The notes: generated by a model from the sequence alone, not told the origin. Shown: positions 25,162 through 35,141, numbered from the stretch's first letter. The stretch is 64,000 nucleotides of DNA from Rheinheimera tangshanensis (GCF_014645135.1 NZ_BMLH01000007.1:49334-113333), one strand, 5' to 3'. A program made the numbers and translations.

Positions 25162-25989
25162 ATGAAATCCTCTCTATCTTCGCTGCTAACCAGCCTGCTT
25201 TTGTGCACTTTTGCTTCACAAGCAGCGTCTCACGACAATATGAATGCCACTCTGTGGTACCAAACCTCAGCTGAATTCAAAGCCAGTGCGATTCAAACCT
25301 ACCAGACGGCTGCTTTACAGCTGCCCCTTGCTATTGCTGATAAAAACTGGACAGCTTTGCCGAGCCAAACCAGCAACTATCAACAGCTGCCTTTGGCCAT
25401 TATTGTTGATATTGACGAGACTATTCTGGATAACTCGCCGACTGCAGCGCAAGCTGTGTTATTAAACGCAGGCTATGATCCAAAACGTTGGGATCAATGG
25501 GTGGCTATGGCAGCGGCCAAAGCTGTGCCGGGCGCTGTTTCTTTTGTCAATAAAGCTGAAGCCGCCGGGGTAAAAGTGCTGTATATCAGCAATCGTGAGT
25601 GCGAAAAACGTGCCGGCGCCACTGACAGCTGTCCACAAAAAGCCGATACGCTGCGTAACTTAAAAACCGTGGGTATAGAGAAGATCGACGCCTCACAAAT
25701 CTGGCTAAAGTCAGAACAACAAGGCTGGAGCAGCGAAAAAGAAAGCCGCCGTTTGTTGGCAGCGAAAGACTTCCGCATTTTAATGTCGATTGGTGATGAC
25801 TTTGGCGATTTCCTGCCAGACGTAAAGAAAAATATCACGCCAGAACAGCGTTCAGCCCTGGTCGATACATATCAGGACTACTGGGGTGCCAAATGGTTTG
25901 TGTTAGCCAACCCAACTTATGGTTCATGGCAGACCATTTTAAAGCAGCCAAACAGTCAGTATTTGCAGTCTGTACCAGCCACTAAGTAG
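25162..25989 (+). CDS. HAD-family acid phosphatase (e(P4)/subfamily IIIB type)
   Basis: Exported phosphatase likely to remove phosphate from nucleotides or small esters in the periplasm. From the ATG at 25162 (GGAG six bases upstream) the protein is 275 residues with a signal peptide ending near SQAAS. It is not a lipoprotein because no lipobox Cys is present at the cleavage region. HAD motif I is IVDIDETILDNSPTAA (about 84-99), the DxD nucleophile pair of the family; motif II is LYISNRECEKR; motif III/IV is MSIGDDFGDF. The Cys pair in RECEKRAGATDSC may form a disulfide. No operon partner is adjacent. Confidence 0.88.
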   Translation: MKSSLSSLLTSLLLCTFASQAASHDNMNATLWYQTSAEFKASAIQTYQTAALQLPLAIADKNWTALPSQTSNYQQLPLAIIVDIDETILDNSPTAAQAVLLNAGYDPKRWDQWVAMAAAKAVPGAVSFVNKAEAAGVKVLYISNRECEKRAGATDSCPQKADTLRNLKTVGIEKIDASQIWLKSEQQGWSSEKESRRLLAAKDFRILMSIGDDFGDFLPDVKKNITPEQRSALVDTYQDYWGAKWFVLANPTYGSWQTILKQPNSQYLQSVPATK

Positions 25990-26000
25990 TCGCTTCTGCT

Positions 26001-26038
26001 TCGAATAAACAAGGGTATGCTGGCCCTTGTTTATTCGA
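26001..26038. terminator. Bidirectional terminator between convergent genes
   Basis: 15-bp perfect stem TCGAATAAACAAGGG/CCCTTGTTTATTCGA with an 8-base loop, with T-rich flanks on both strands, between the acid phosphatase and the aldo/keto reductase. Confidence 0.85.
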
Positions 26039-26043
26039 GGTTA

Positions 26044-27006
26044 TTAAGGTAACGCCTTGCCCCTGGCGGCGACATAAAGCGCATACCAGTGTTCACGGCT
26101 TAAATTCACTGTTAAGGCTTTCTGGCAAGCGGCGATACGAGCTGGTGAGGTGGTGCCTATCACTGGCTGAATACCTGCCGGGTGCTTGAGCAAAAACGCC
26201 AGAACTATAGCTTCAGCGCTGGTTTGATAGTCTGCGGCTAACTGAGCCACCAATGCCGCTGTCGCTTGCTGTGCTGCTGTTTCGGGCTTGCGGCCTCCGC
26301 TAAACAATCCTTGCGCCAGACTGCCCCAGGCTTGCAATTGCACTTTGTGTAACTGACAGTATTCCACTGTGCCATAACTATAATGATGGGCTGCGCCCTC
26401 CGGCATAGCCGTCAGTACGTTCTGCTCCAGATAGTTGAAGTCGTTCAGGCTCATTTGCAGCTGATTCGCTACCAAAGGCTCAGGCAATACAGATTGCAGC
26501 AACTGCAGTTGTGGCCAACCAAAATTGGACACGCCAAAAGCTTTCACTTTACCTTGTTGTTTCAGCTCTGCAAAAGCTTCAGCCACTTCATCAATCAACA
26601 TCAATTGATCAGGTCTGTGTAGCAATAAAATATCTATATAGTCGGTTTGCAGTCGTTTTAACGACTGGTGCACTGAATCCAAAATATAACTTTTACTAAA
26701 ATCATAACGCCCTACTGTGCTTGCGTCGGCAAAGCGAATAGCGCATTTGGTTTGCAGTAGTAATTGGTCACGTAAACCTGAATGCGCTTTTAGATAGTCA
26801 CCAAACACCGCTTCGGCTTTGCCGCGCGTATAAATATCGGCATGATCAAAAAAGCGAATACCAGCCTCCAGCGCGGCCTCTATCGCGGTGTAAGATAAAT
26901 CACGCTGCTCTTTACTGGTGGTGGGATGATCCCAACTGCCGCCCAATCCCATACAGCCATAAACTAAGGCATCGGCCTGGGGGAAATAATGCTGAATAGG
27001 TAACAT
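26044..27006 (-). CDS. Aldo/keto reductase, YdhF-like
   Basis: 320-residue NADPH-dependent oxidoreductase with a TIM-barrel fold. Family signatures are the first conserved segment AGIRFFDHADIYTRGKAE (about 50-67, catalytic Asp and Tyr), an LQTDYIDILLLHRPD segment with the catalytic His (about 118-132) and the C-terminal NADPH-binding run QPVIGTTSPARIAACQKAL. The catalytic Lys sits in LLQTKCAIR. The physiological substrate is not clear from sequence. GGGA precedes the ATG. It is divergent from rluF with a 156-bp gap. Confidence 0.88.
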   Translation of the reverse strand: MLPIQHYFPQADALVYGCMGLGGSWDHPTTSKEQRDLSYTAIEAALEAGIRFFDHADIYTRGKAEAVFGDYLKAHSGLRDQLLLQTKCAIRFADASTVGRYDFSKSYILDSVHQSLKRLQTDYIDILLLHRPDQLMLIDEVAEAFAELKQQGKVKAFGVSNFGWPQLQLLQSVLPEPLVANQLQMSLNDFNYLEQNVLTAMPEGAAHHYSYGTVEYCQLHKVQLQAWGSLAQGLFSGGRKPETAAQQATAALVAQLAADYQTSAEAIVLAFLLKHPAGIQPVIGTTSPARIAACQKALTVNLSREHWYALYVAARGKALP

Positions 27007-27162
27007 CTATGGTCCCTTCTGAAGAGTGAGCTGTAAGTTTACCTGATCTGCCCGCCTTGCCAAGAGCAGGTCCGTTTTCTGCTTTAAAATAAACACCAGC
27101 CTTGCCCCTGATGCCTTGAGCCCCTAAACTATCGTCCTTTTTCAACTGCCGGGTGTGAAGCT

Positions 27163-27936
27163 TTGGACCAAACTACATTGTTTCGTTTGAATAAATTTAT
27201 CAGTGACACAGGTTTTTGTTCGCGTCGTGAAGCCGACAAGCTGATCGAACAAGGTGTGGTGACGGTTAACGGCTTGCCCGGTACTTTAGGCACCAAAGTG
27301 ACAGAACAGGATCAGGTACTGGTCCATGGTAAACCATTAAAAGCCAAACCACGGCGGGTGTATCTGGCTTACCATAAAGCAGTGGGCATTACCTGCACCA
27401 CAGAGCTGGATGTCAAAGGTAATATTATCGACGCTATCGGCTATCCGGAGCGGATATTCCCTATCGGACGGCTGGATAAAGAATCTGAAGGCTTAATTTT
27501 CCTGACCAATGATGGTGATATCGTCAATAAAATTCTGCGCGCTGGTAACGAGCACGAAAAAGAATATGTGGTGACGGTCGACAAGCCTATCACTGAACAT
27601 TTCCTGCGTAAAATGGCATCAGGCGTGCCTATCCTTGAGACTATTACTTTACCTTGCCAGGTGAAACAAATCTCCCGTCAAACCTTTAATATTGTGTTGA
27701 CTCAGGGCCTGAACCGCCAAATCCGCCGTATGACTGAATTTTTGGGCTTTAATGTGACTAAACTCAAGCGGGTTCGTATTATGAATGTGCGCCTGGCGGA
27801 GTTAAAAGCCGGACAATACCGCGAACTGACCCAAGCCGAAATGGCAGAGTTAGAAGCGAAGTTATTAAGCTCGAGTAAAACAGAAGAAGCCTCAGCGATG
27901 GCACCAAAAGCCAACATAACCTCAAGACGCAGCTAA
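27163..27936 (+). CDS. rluF: 23S rRNA pseudouridine(2604) synthase RluF
   Basis: Converts U2604 of 23S rRNA to pseudouridine. An S4 RNA-binding domain (LNKFISDTGFCSRREADKLI, about 9-28) is followed by the RsuA-type catalytic domain with GRLDKESEGLIFLTNDGD (catalytic Asp) and KEYVVTVDKPI. The GLNRQIRRMTEFLGFNVTKLKRVRI block fits RluF/RluE. The start is a TTG codon at 27163, giving the expected N-terminus; the ribosome site is poor, so the start is uncertain. The stop shares one base with the dctB start, an unusual coupling of an rRNA enzyme with a sensor kinase. Confidence 0.9.
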   Translation: MDQTTLFRLNKFISDTGFCSRREADKLIEQGVVTVNGLPGTLGTKVTEQDQVLVHGKPLKAKPRRVYLAYHKAVGITCTTELDVKGNIIDAIGYPERIFPIGRLDKESEGLIFLTNDGDIVNKILRAGNEHEKEYVVTVDKPITEHFLRKMASGVPILETITLPCQVKQISRQTFNIVLTQGLNRQIRRMTEFLGFNVTKLKRVRIMNVRLAELKAGQYRELTQAEMAELEAKLLSSSKTEEASAMAPKANITSRRS

Positions 27937-29729
27937 TGAATAAACAGCTGCGCTGGTTTCTGCTGCTTTGTGGTTATCTGCTGGTGTTGATACTGGCAGC
28001 TTCAGCCGCACAGCACTGGAACTATCGGCAACTGACACTCAAAGCGCAGCATCAAAGCGACAATCTCGCCGCTTTCATTCGCTACGAAATAGGTCGCTAC
28101 GCTGATTTACCGAGGCAAATAGCCAGTTCGGACTTATTACAATCCTTGTTACTTGACTTACCGCGCAGTACAGAGCAACTGAATCAATATTTGTTCCAAT
28201 TGCAGCGTAGCGCTGATGTCGCCGATCTCTATCTGGTAAACCCGTCAGGCATTGTCATAGCCAGCTCCAATGCCAACGGAAAAATTTATTATCTGGGCCG
28301 TGATTTTGGTTTCAGGCCTTATGTACAGCAAGCTCTGACCGGCCAGGACGCTCAGTATTATGCGCTGGGCCATACCAGTGAGCGCCGGGGTTACTACTAC
28401 AGTGTGCCTGTGCGTATTCAGAATAAAATTCTGGCGGTGATGGTAGCTAAGGTCGATCTGGAGCCTATAGAACAACATCAGCAGCAAATTGCCGGTTTAG
28501 CCGATAGTCATTTTATGGTCACAGGCCAAAGTGATGAGGTATTTTTATCTGATGTGCCCCAGTGGCGTTTAACCAGCCTGACGGGGCGCTCCTTAACGGC
28601 TTCAGAGCAACAAAGATATATCACTCAGGCGATAGAACCTCTGCATTATTCGGTGGGCTCCGCCTTGCTGGCGTCTTCTTACCCGTTGTGGCATTTACCT
28701 GTTGACGATAAAACCCTGAGCTTTTTGCCCTACCAGCGCACCTTAGCTGAATTTGGTTGGACTCTGACTGTACTGGCCTCTCCGACTCCGCATCGTTCAG
28801 CATTGTGGTCAGCCCTGTTACTGGTCACTTTAATCTACAGCTCCGCCTTACTTGCAGTGTGGGTGAGACGCGAGCGGAAAAAACGTCATCTGCAGTTGCT
28901 GCAGCATAATCAGCAACTGGAACAAAGAGTGATAGCCCGTACCAAGGATTTAGCGGAAACCAACCGACAGTTGATACGCCAGATTGAACGACGCGAACAA
29001 ACCGAAACTGAACTGGCCCAAACCGAACAACATCTGGTGCAAACCGCTAAACTTGCGACCATAGGCGCTTTATCTGCGTCGCTGAATCACGAACTGAATC
29101 AGCCACTGACAGCCTTGCAAAGTTATGCTCAGACGACTGAAAAGCTTATAGACAAAGGTTATCTGGATGATGCCAAAACTAATATTCAGGCGATGCGCCA
29201 GTTAATGCAGCGACTGAGTGTCATAGTGGCGCAGTTTAAAGATTTCAGCCGTAAAAGTTCTGGCAAAAGTCAGTTGGTGCAGGTGAATAAACTCGTGCTG
29301 GACGCGCTGGGTATAGTGAAGCACCAATGTCAGCAACAAGGGGTAAAAGTGCGACTGCAACTGCCTGAGCAGTCCCCCTCGGTTCTGGCCGACAGTATTC
29401 AATTGGAGCAAGTGCTGGTGAATATTCTGACCAATGGCGTGCAGGCGATGGCAGGACAAGCAGACGCAGCTTTTCATATTGCAGTCAGAACACAAGCACA
29501 GCAGGTCAGCATTCATATCCGTGATCAGGGCCCAGGTATAGAACCTCATCATTTAGAACGTATTTTTGAGGCTTTCTTTAGCACCAAGCAACGAGATGGC
29601 CTTGGTTTGGGCCTTTCTATCTCGCAACGTATAGTACAATCCTTTGGTGGTCAGCTTGAGGTGCGTAATACCCCACAAGGTGGAGCTGAGTTTATTATTG
29701 TGCTTTTGACAGCAACGACGGGGTCTTAA
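27936..29729 (+). CDS. dctB: C4-dicarboxylate sensor histidine kinase DctB
   Basis: Membrane sensor that phosphorylates DctD in response to C4-dicarboxylates. Two transmembrane helices (about 8-25 and 290-308) frame a periplasmic double-PAS region with ADLYLVNPSGIVIASSN, GRDFGFRPYV and RGYYYSVPV, as in DctB sensors. A coiled coil (310-370) leads to the H-box GALSASLNHELNQPLTALQ with phospho-acceptor His385, then the ATPase motifs LVNILTNGVQAM (N), RDQGPGIEP (G1) and GLGLGLSIS (G2). The 597-residue length is normal. The ATG overlaps the rluF stop by one base, and dctD follows with no gap. Confidence 0.93.
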   Translation: MNKQLRWFLLLCGYLLVLILAASAAQHWNYRQLTLKAQHQSDNLAAFIRYEIGRYADLPRQIASSDLLQSLLLDLPRSTEQLNQYLFQLQRSADVADLYLVNPSGIVIASSNANGKIYYLGRDFGFRPYVQQALTGQDAQYYALGHTSERRGYYYSVPVRIQNKILAVMVAKVDLEPIEQHQQQIAGLADSHFMVTGQSDEVFLSDVPQWRLTSLTGRSLTASEQQRYITQAIEPLHYSVGSALLASSYPLWHLPVDDKTLSFLPYQRTLAEFGWTLTVLASPTPHRSALWSALLLVTLIYSSALLAVWVRRERKKRHLQLLQHNQQLEQRVIARTKDLAETNRQLIRQIERREQTETELAQTEQHLVQTAKLATIGALSASLNHELNQPLTALQSYAQTTEKLIDKGYLDDAKTNIQAMRQLMQRLSVIVAQFKDFSRKSSGKSQLVQVNKLVLDALGIVKHQCQQQGVKVRLQLPEQSPSVLADSIQLEQVLVNILTNGVQAMAGQADAAFHIAVRTQAQQVSIHIRDQGPGIEPHHLERIFEAFFSTKQRDGLGLGLSISQRIVQSFGGQLEVRNTPQGGAEFIIVLLTATTGS

Positions 29730-31112
29730 ATGGCAAACATAGAGCAGCAGCTTCCAGCTATTATTTTTATTGACGATGAAGCCGATATTCGAAGTGCCGT
29801 CAGTCAGCTGTTTAAACTTGAAGATTTGCCTTGTATCACCACAGCCAACCCAGGTGAAGTGTTAAGTCGCATCAATACAACCTTCAACGGTATTGTCATT
29901 ACCGATATGCATATGCCTGCTTTAAACGGCCTGGAATTGCTACAGAAAATTCATGCCATTGACGCCGAAATACCAGTCGTTATGTTGACAGGTTATGGTG
30001 CTGTATCCCTTGCGGTGAAAGCGATGCAACAAGGCGCTTATGATTTTCTGGAAAAACCCTTTGATAACGATCATCTGGTTGAAGTCAGCCGCCGTGCTTT
30101 GGAAAAACGTCATTTAGTACTGGAAAACCGTCAATTAAAAGCAGCGGTTGAACGGGAACAGCAACCCGGTTTACGGATCTTAGGACAAAGCCCGGCGATG
30201 CAGCAGCTGCGACGCACTTTGGATGCGGTGATCAATGCTCCTGCTGATGTGTTGATTTACGGTGAAACCGGCACAGGAAAAGAGCTGGTCGCACGTTACC
30301 TGCATGAACAAAGCGACAGACGTCAACATAATTTCGTCGCTATTAACTGCGGCGCTATTCCGGAGCAGTTGATTGAAAGTGAGCTGTTTGGCGCCGAAGC
30401 CGGAGCTTTTACCGGTGCAGACAAAAAACGTATAGGTAAGTTTGAGTTCGCTAATGGCGGCACCTTGCTGCTGGATGAAATAGAAAGTACCCCCCTGTCT
30501 TTGCAAGTCAAACTACTGCGGGTGCTGGAAGAGCGCAAAGTCACCCGCTTAGGTTCCAACCAGGCGATTGAGCTGGATATCAGGGTGATAGCAGCCAGTA
30601 AAGCGGATCTAAAACAGCTGGCAGGTACAGGAGAATTTCGTAGCGACTTGTATTACCGTTTGTCTTTGGTAGATTTACAGCTGCCCCCCTTACGTCAGCG
30701 CAAAGACGATGTATTTTTATTGTTTTCACATTTTGCCCGCATTGCTGCCGCGCGTTTTCATAAAGAATATATCCCACTTCAAACGGCCGAGTTACAGCAA
30801 CTGGCGCAGCACTCATGGCCCGGTAATGTTCGGGAATTGCGCAATATGGCCGAGCGTTATGTGTTAATGGGCGCGGATATAGCTTTTAATCAACAGCCAC
30901 ATAAAGCAGAGCATGGCATCACAGGCAGTATGAGTTTACAACAACGGGTGGAGTACTACGAAAAGATGCTGCTGGAAGAAGCTCTGAACCAGCATAAGGG
31001 CGCTATGAAAGCTGTCATGGCAGAGCTGGATTTACCCCGTAAAACCTTGTACGACAAAATGGCAAAATACCAACTGACCCGCCGTGATTTTCTGGATAAA
31101 AACGAAGACTAA
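29730..31112 (+). CDS. dctD: Sigma-54-dependent response regulator DctD
   Basis: Activates sigma-54 promoters of dicarboxylate transport genes. Domains in order are a receiver (Asp59 in VITDMHMPALNG), an AAA+ ATPase with Walker A GETGTGKE at 178-185 and the sigma-54-contacting GAFTGA at 225-230, and a Fis-type helix-turn-helix at the C-terminus (about 430-452, KAVMAELDLPRKTLYDKMAK). The ATG directly follows the dctB stop, so the pair is an operon. Its target is almost certainly the sigma-54 promoter immediately downstream. Confidence 0.95.
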   Translation: MANIEQQLPAIIFIDDEADIRSAVSQLFKLEDLPCITTANPGEVLSRINTTFNGIVITDMHMPALNGLELLQKIHAIDAEIPVVMLTGYGAVSLAVKAMQQGAYDFLEKPFDNDHLVEVSRRALEKRHLVLENRQLKAAVEREQQPGLRILGQSPAMQQLRRTLDAVINAPADVLIYGETGTGKELVARYLHEQSDRRQHNFVAINCGAIPEQLIESELFGAEAGAFTGADKKRIGKFEFANGGTLLLDEIESTPLSLQVKLLRVLEERKVTRLGSNQAIELDIRVIAASKADLKQLAGTGEFRSDLYYRLSLVDLQLPPLRQRKDDVFLLFSHFARIAAARFHKEYIPLQTAELQQLAQHSWPGNVRELRNMAERYVLMGADIAFNQQPHKAEHGITGSMSLQQRVEYYEKMLLEEALNQHKGAMKAVMAELDLPRKTLYDKMAKYQLTRRDFLDKNED

Positions 31113-31120
31113 TTATGGTC

Positions 31121-31173
31121 TTGTGTGGATTTGGTGACAGTACTCATTTTGCTTTGTGTGGAAATCCACACAA
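31121..31173 (+). promoter_or_regulatory. DctD-type upstream activator sites
   Basis: A perfect 20-base palindrome with 9-bp arms, TTGTGTGGA-AA-TCCACACAA, is at 31154-31173. A half copy with the same TTGTGTGGATTT start lies at 31121-31139, 33 bp upstream. A further half site ATTCACACC is at about 31194-31202. They sit 70-120 bp before the sigma-54 promoter, the normal range for an enhancer-binding activator. Confidence 0.7.
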
Positions 31174-31243
31174 GCTTTTGCAATTAGCTAGAAATTCACA
31201 CCTAACCACCTGTATTTAAACAATATTTAAAAGAATAAAAAGC

Positions 31244-31259
31244 TGGCGTCCTCTTTGCT
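31244..31259 (+). promoter_or_regulatory. Sigma-54 promoter of dctA
   Basis: TGGCGTCCTCTTTGCT: GG at -24 and GC at -12 with the required 10-bp spacing. It lies 50 bp before the dctA start and about 70 bp after the palindromic activator site. Confidence 0.8.
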
Positions 31260-31309
31260 ATTCACTGTCTGACAGGGAGATTTTCTCCATAATCAGAGAG
31301 ACTATAACA

Positions 31310-32632
31310 ATGAAAAACAAAGCCATAAAGCTGTTATCCAGCCTTTATATCCAGGTGTTACTCGCCATCAGCATAGGTATCTTTTTAGGTCATTTTTACC
31401 CGGAGCTCGGCACCGCCATGCAGCCTCTGGGCACAGCGTTTATCAAGCTGATTAAAATGATTATCGCGCCCATTATCTTTTGTACCGTAGTGGTGGGGAT
31501 AGCAGGTATGGAGGATATGAAAAAAGTCGGAAAAACAGGGGGTTACGCCCTACTCTATTTTGAAATTGTCTCTACCATCGCTTTAATTATTGGTTTAGTG
31601 GTGATTAATGTCGTCAAACCTGGTGTGGGTATGCATATAGACCCGGCCAGTCTGGACCAGCAATCCATCAGTAAGTACACAGCTCCTGATCAGATGCAAA
31701 GCACTACAGATTTTTTACTGAACGTGATCCCAAGCAGCGTATTTGACGCCTTTGCCCGCGGTGACATGCTGCAAGTACTGTTTTTCTCTATTTTGTTTGG
31801 TTTTGCGCTGCAGCGTTTAGGCGGCCGGCAGAATCTGATTTTTGGTTATGTCGAGAAAAGCTCTGAAGTATTATTTGCCATAGTGCATATGCTGATGAAA
31901 GTCGCCCCTATCGGAGCTTTTGGTGCCATGGCCTTTACCATAGGTAAATATGGTATTGCGACTTTATGGTCTTTAGCTGGCTTAATGGCCACCTTCTACA
32001 TTACCTGTTTAGTCTTTATTTTTGTCGTGCTGGGCTCTATTTGCCGCTACCACGGCTTTTCGATTACCAAATTTATCCGCTATATCAAAGAAGAACTGCT
32101 GATTGTCTTAGGTACTTCGTCTTCTGAATCTGTGCTGCCACGCATGATGGCGAAACTGGAGAAGCTGGGCGCGACCAAGTCCACCGTAGGTTTAGTGATA
32201 CCAACAGGGTATTCCTTTAATCTTGATGGCACTGCCATTTACCTGACCATGGCTGCTGTATTTATTGCCCAGGCTACGGATACGCCTATGGATTTAACTC
32301 AGCAACTGACTCTGCTTGCCGTATTATTAGTGACGTCAAAAGGCGCAGCTGGCGTCACAGGCAGTGGTTTTATTGTTCTGGCGGCAACATTGGCTTCTGT
32401 AGGCTCAGTGCCTGTGGCTGGTATAGCCTTGATTTTAGGCATAGACAGATTTATGTCTGAAGCACGGGCTTTAACCAACTTAATAGGCAACGGTGTTGCG
32501 ACTTTAGTCGTGTCAAAATGGTGTGGCGAGTTGGATACAGCGCAACTGGATAAGGAGCTTGCCCAAGGTGCAATACCGCAGCAAACGACTCCAATAGCGA
32601 CTGCCGCAACAGTGGAGGTGCAGCATGGTTAA
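31310..32632 (+). CDS. dctA: C4-dicarboxylate:cation symporter DctA
   Basis: Inner-membrane transporter that takes up succinate, fumarate or malate with protons or sodium (DAACS/glutamate transporter family). It is 440 residues with eight helices and two hairpin loops. Family motifs include [21 protein letters not shown] (about 41-61), [19 protein letters not shown] (hairpin 1), [18 protein letters not shown] (about 298-315, substrate/cation site) and [20 protein letters not shown]. The ATG at 31310 follows the sigma-54 promoter. The last eight bases overlap the porin start, so both are expressed together. Confidence 0.95.
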   Translation: MKNKAIKLLSSLYIQVLLAISIGIFLGHFYPELGTAMQPLGTAFIKLIKMIIAPIIFCTVVVGIAGMEDMKKVGKTGGYALLYFEIVSTIALIIGLVVINVVKPGVGMHIDPASLDQQSISKYTAPDQMQSTTDFLLNVIPSSVFDAFARGDMLQVLFFSILFGFALQRLGGRQNLIFGYVEKSSEVLFAIVHMLMKVAPIGAFGAMAFTIGKYGIATLWSLAGLMATFYITCLVFIFVVLGSICRYHGFSITKFIRYIKEELLIVLGTSSSESVLPRMMAKLEKLGATKSTVGLVIPTGYSFNLDGTAIYLTMAAVFIAQATDTPMDLTQQLTLLAVLLVTSKGAAGVTGSGFIVLAATLASVGSVPVAGIALILGIDRFMSEARALTNLIGNGVATLVVSKWCGELDTAQLDKELAQGAIPQQTTPIATAATVEVQHG

Positions 32633-33581
32633 GTCGTATGTATCCGCTGCCATTTGCACCACTCTGGCCTTTAGCTCAGCGGCCAATGCCTTTGAATGGG
32701 ATTGGTACGGCAAACTTGAATTACAGGCGCTGGATGTGGACAAGGGCTTGTACAGGTATGCCGATGAGGGCCACCAGATTGAGGCGCCTTTCTCACGCTT
32801 AGGTGTAAAAGCCAAACATCAATTAACCGACGGTTTGGCGCTGATTGCGGTGTACGAATGGCAAGTGAACGGTCTGGATGACGCTAACAAAGATCACAGA
32901 CTAGGTTCCCGTAACACCTATATTGGCGTTGCCGGGACTTATGGCGAACTGGTGTTTGGTAAAAACGACACCAAGTTTAAAAAGTCTGAAGGCAAAATCG
33001 ATTTATTTAACGAGACAGTGGCCGATATCGCTCAAATTACGCCAGGTCAGGACAGGCTTGAAAATGTGATTGGCTACCAGTCTCCGGTGATTGAGGGTTT
33101 TAACTTATCTGCCACTTACCAAACAGGAGCCAGCGACGAGGTTGCTGGTGGCTACGATTGGGTGCTGGGCTATGGCGACCCTGCTTTAAAAAAGTACCCG
33201 CTGTATCTGGCCTATGGCCGTACAGACGAGCTGAATAACATCACTGCAGAACGTTTATTGGCTCAGATGCCTTTGTGGCAACTGAATGGATCGACACTTG
33301 CTGCCGGCCTGATGTATCAACACAGTGAAGATGTGGTGCGCAACATAGCAGGCGATGCCTGGCTGGCTCAGCTGAGTTATCAGCGTGGTGACTGGACTTA
33401 CAAGTGGCAATGGCAAAAAGATGACAGCCAAACCCGCCATGCAGAAAATGCACGCCTGCATAACATCGGATTGGATTATCAATGGCGAAACAATTTGACG
33501 GCTTACCTGCTTCTGTCCAAACTCAAGTTCGAAACCGATAAAGATCATGCGGCCGCTTTAGGCCTGAAGTTTTTATTCTGA
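32625..33581 (+). CDS. Outer-membrane porin (Gram-negative porin type)
   Basis: 318-residue beta-barrel pore, presumably for dicarboxylates because it is co-transcribed with dctA. The signal peptide cleaves after AANA (about residue 22). The mature protein starts [13 protein letters not shown], has typical barrel strands, an inner-loop region ([19 protein letters not shown]) and the terminal Phe in ALGLKFLF needed for membrane assembly. It overlaps dctA by eight bases. Substrate specificity is inferred from context only. Confidence 0.85.
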   Translation: MVKSYVSAAICTTLAFSSAANAFEWDWYGKLELQALDVDKGLYRYADEGHQIEAPFSRLGVKAKHQLTDGLALIAVYEWQVNGLDDANKDHRLGSRNTYIGVAGTYGELVFGKNDTKFKKSEGKIDLFNETVADIAQITPGQDRLENVIGYQSPVIEGFNLSATYQTGASDEVAGGYDWVLGYGDPALKKYPLYLAYGRTDELNNITAERLLAQMPLWQLNGSTLAAGLMYQHSEDVVRNIAGDAWLAQLSYQRGDWTYKWQWQKDDSQTRHAENARLHNIGLDYQWRNNLTAYLLLSKLKFETDKDHAAALGLKFLF

Positions 33582-33585
33582 ACAT

Positions 33586-33604
33586 ACCGGAGCTTAGCTC
33601 CGGT
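33586..33604 (+). terminator. Intercistronic hairpin after the porin
   Basis: 8-bp stem ACCGGAGC/GCTCCGGT with a TTA loop, five bases after the porin stop and lacking a T-run. It probably protects or dampens the upstream transcript rather than ending it fully. Confidence 0.5.
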
Positions 33605-33625
33605 TGCTTTAAGTAAGGATTATCT

Positions 33626-35044
33626 ATGTCACCTGTTACCCGCCGCTTATTTCTACTCTGCGGTCCTTTATTGCTTTTACTGACTATTCTTCTGCCTGCG
33701 CCAGCGACAGAAATGAGCCAGGCCGCCTGGATGGTCACAGGCTTAATGGCCTGGATGGTGCTGTGGTGGATCACCGAAATAGTACCTATCCCAGTCACCT
33801 CGTTACTGCCGATGATTTTTATTCCTCTGCTGGGTATAGATAAACTCGATGCAGCAACATCCCCTTATGCGCATCCACTAATATTTTTGTTTTTCGGCGG
33901 CTTTTTCCTGTCTATTGCGATGGAAAAAACCAATTTGCATAAACGTATCGCTTTAAAAGCCTTGTCTTTAGTTGGTACTTCTCCAGGCTTGCAAATAGCG
34001 GCTTTAATGGGTGTGACTGCGTTTTTGTCGATGTGGATGTCCAATACAGCCACTGCTGTCATGATGTTGCCCATTGGTTTGTCCATTATCGCCATGGCCA
34101 ATGCTTCAACTCAGGACCAGTTTGGTAAAGCTGTGTTATTAGGTATTGCCTATAGCGCCAGTATTGGCGGTATAGCAACTCTGATAGGGACACCACCTAA
34201 TGCGTTATTAGCTGCTTATCTGTCGAAAAGTTATGGTATGCAAATCAGTTTTGCCGATTGGATGATTTTGGGGGTGCCATTGGCGCTGACTATGCTGATC
34301 ATTTGTTGGCTATGGCTGACAAAGGTACATTTTCGCATGCCTAAATCAGAGGCCAGTCAGAATGATACGCCGGCCCAGTTAAAAGCTTTGGGTTTGATGT
34401 CACGTTCACAAAAACTGGTGCTGATGGTGTTCGCTCTGGCTGCGTTGAGCTGGATCAGTCAACAATGGTTGGTGAAATGGACTGGATTACCCATCAGCGA
34501 CACCGTGATTGCACTTTGCGCCGCTGCTTTATTGTTCTTATTACCGGGTGAAAAAGGCTCTGGCACTGCGTTGTTGGAATGGAAAGACAGTCAAAACGTG
34601 CCTTGGGGCGTGTTATTGCTGTTTGGCGGCGGTTTGAGTATGGCCGATCAGATCCAAAAAACCGGTGTGGCTGAACTCTTAGCGCAACAATTACAGTTAC
34701 TGGACGGAGTGCCACCTATTTTACTGCTAGTCACTGTCACTAGTCTGATCATCTTCCTGACAGAAGTCACCAGCAATACCGCGACTGCTGCAGCCTTCCT
34801 GCCGCTATTAGGCCCTGTTGCTGTCTCAATGGAATTGTCACCACTGTATTTAGTCGTACCAGCCGCCTTAGCCGCCAGCTTCGCCTTTATGATGCCAGTG
34901 GCAACGCCGCCAAACGCTATTGTGTTTGCGTCAGGTAAGTTGCAGATCAAAGATATGGTAAGAGCAGGCCTGGTGCTGAATCTGGTCGGTATAGTGGCGA
35001 TTAGCTTGTTTAGTCTGTGGTTAGGGCCACAGCTTGTAAGTTAG
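33626..35044 (+). CDS. DASS (SLC13) sodium-coupled dicarboxylate transporter
   Basis: 472-residue inner-membrane carrier of the divalent anion:sodium symporter family. Hallmarks are the two Ser-Asn-Thr motifs: FLSMWMSNTATAVMMLPIG near residue 131 and EVTSNTATAAAFLPLLGPV near 379. Also seen are GGIATLIGTPPNALLAAYL and the C-terminal PVATPPNAIVFASG. About eleven helices are predicted. It follows the porin by 44 bp with AAGGA before the ATG, so it appears to be the last gene of the DctD-controlled unit. Its substrate is likely succinate, malate or a relative; this is from family and context. Confidence 0.9.
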   Translation: MSPVTRRLFLLCGPLLLLLTILLPAPATEMSQAAWMVTGLMAWMVLWWITEIVPIPVTSLLPMIFIPLLGIDKLDAATSPYAHPLIFLFFGGFFLSIAMEKTNLHKRIALKALSLVGTSPGLQIAALMGVTAFLSMWMSNTATAVMMLPIGLSIIAMANASTQDQFGKAVLLGIAYSASIGGIATLIGTPPNALLAAYLSKSYGMQISFADWMILGVPLALTMLIICWLWLTKVHFRMPKSEASQNDTPAQLKALGLMSRSQKLVLMVFALAALSWISQQWLVKWTGLPISDTVIALCAAALLFLLPGEKGSGTALLEWKDSQNVPWGVLLLFGGGLSMADQIQKTGVAELLAQQLQLLDGVPPILLLVTVTSLIIFLTEVTSNTATAAAFLPLLGPVAVSMELSPLYLVVPAALAASFAFMMPVATPPNAIVFASGKLQIKDMVRAGLVLNLVGIVAISLFSLWLGPQLVS

Positions 35045-35067
35045 ACCGTTCAACAGATTAGCAATAG

Positions 35068-35090
35068 AAGCGGCTTTGGCCGCTTTTTTT
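35068..35090 (+). terminator. Terminator of the dicarboxylate operon
   Basis: Stem AAGCGGC/GCCGCTT with a TTTG loop and a T7 run, about 24 bases after the stop of the DASS gene. Confidence 0.92.
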
Positions 35091-35141
35091 GTGTCACACC
35101 TATGGTTCCAAATCACCGAAATACTTTAGACATTCTGAAAC

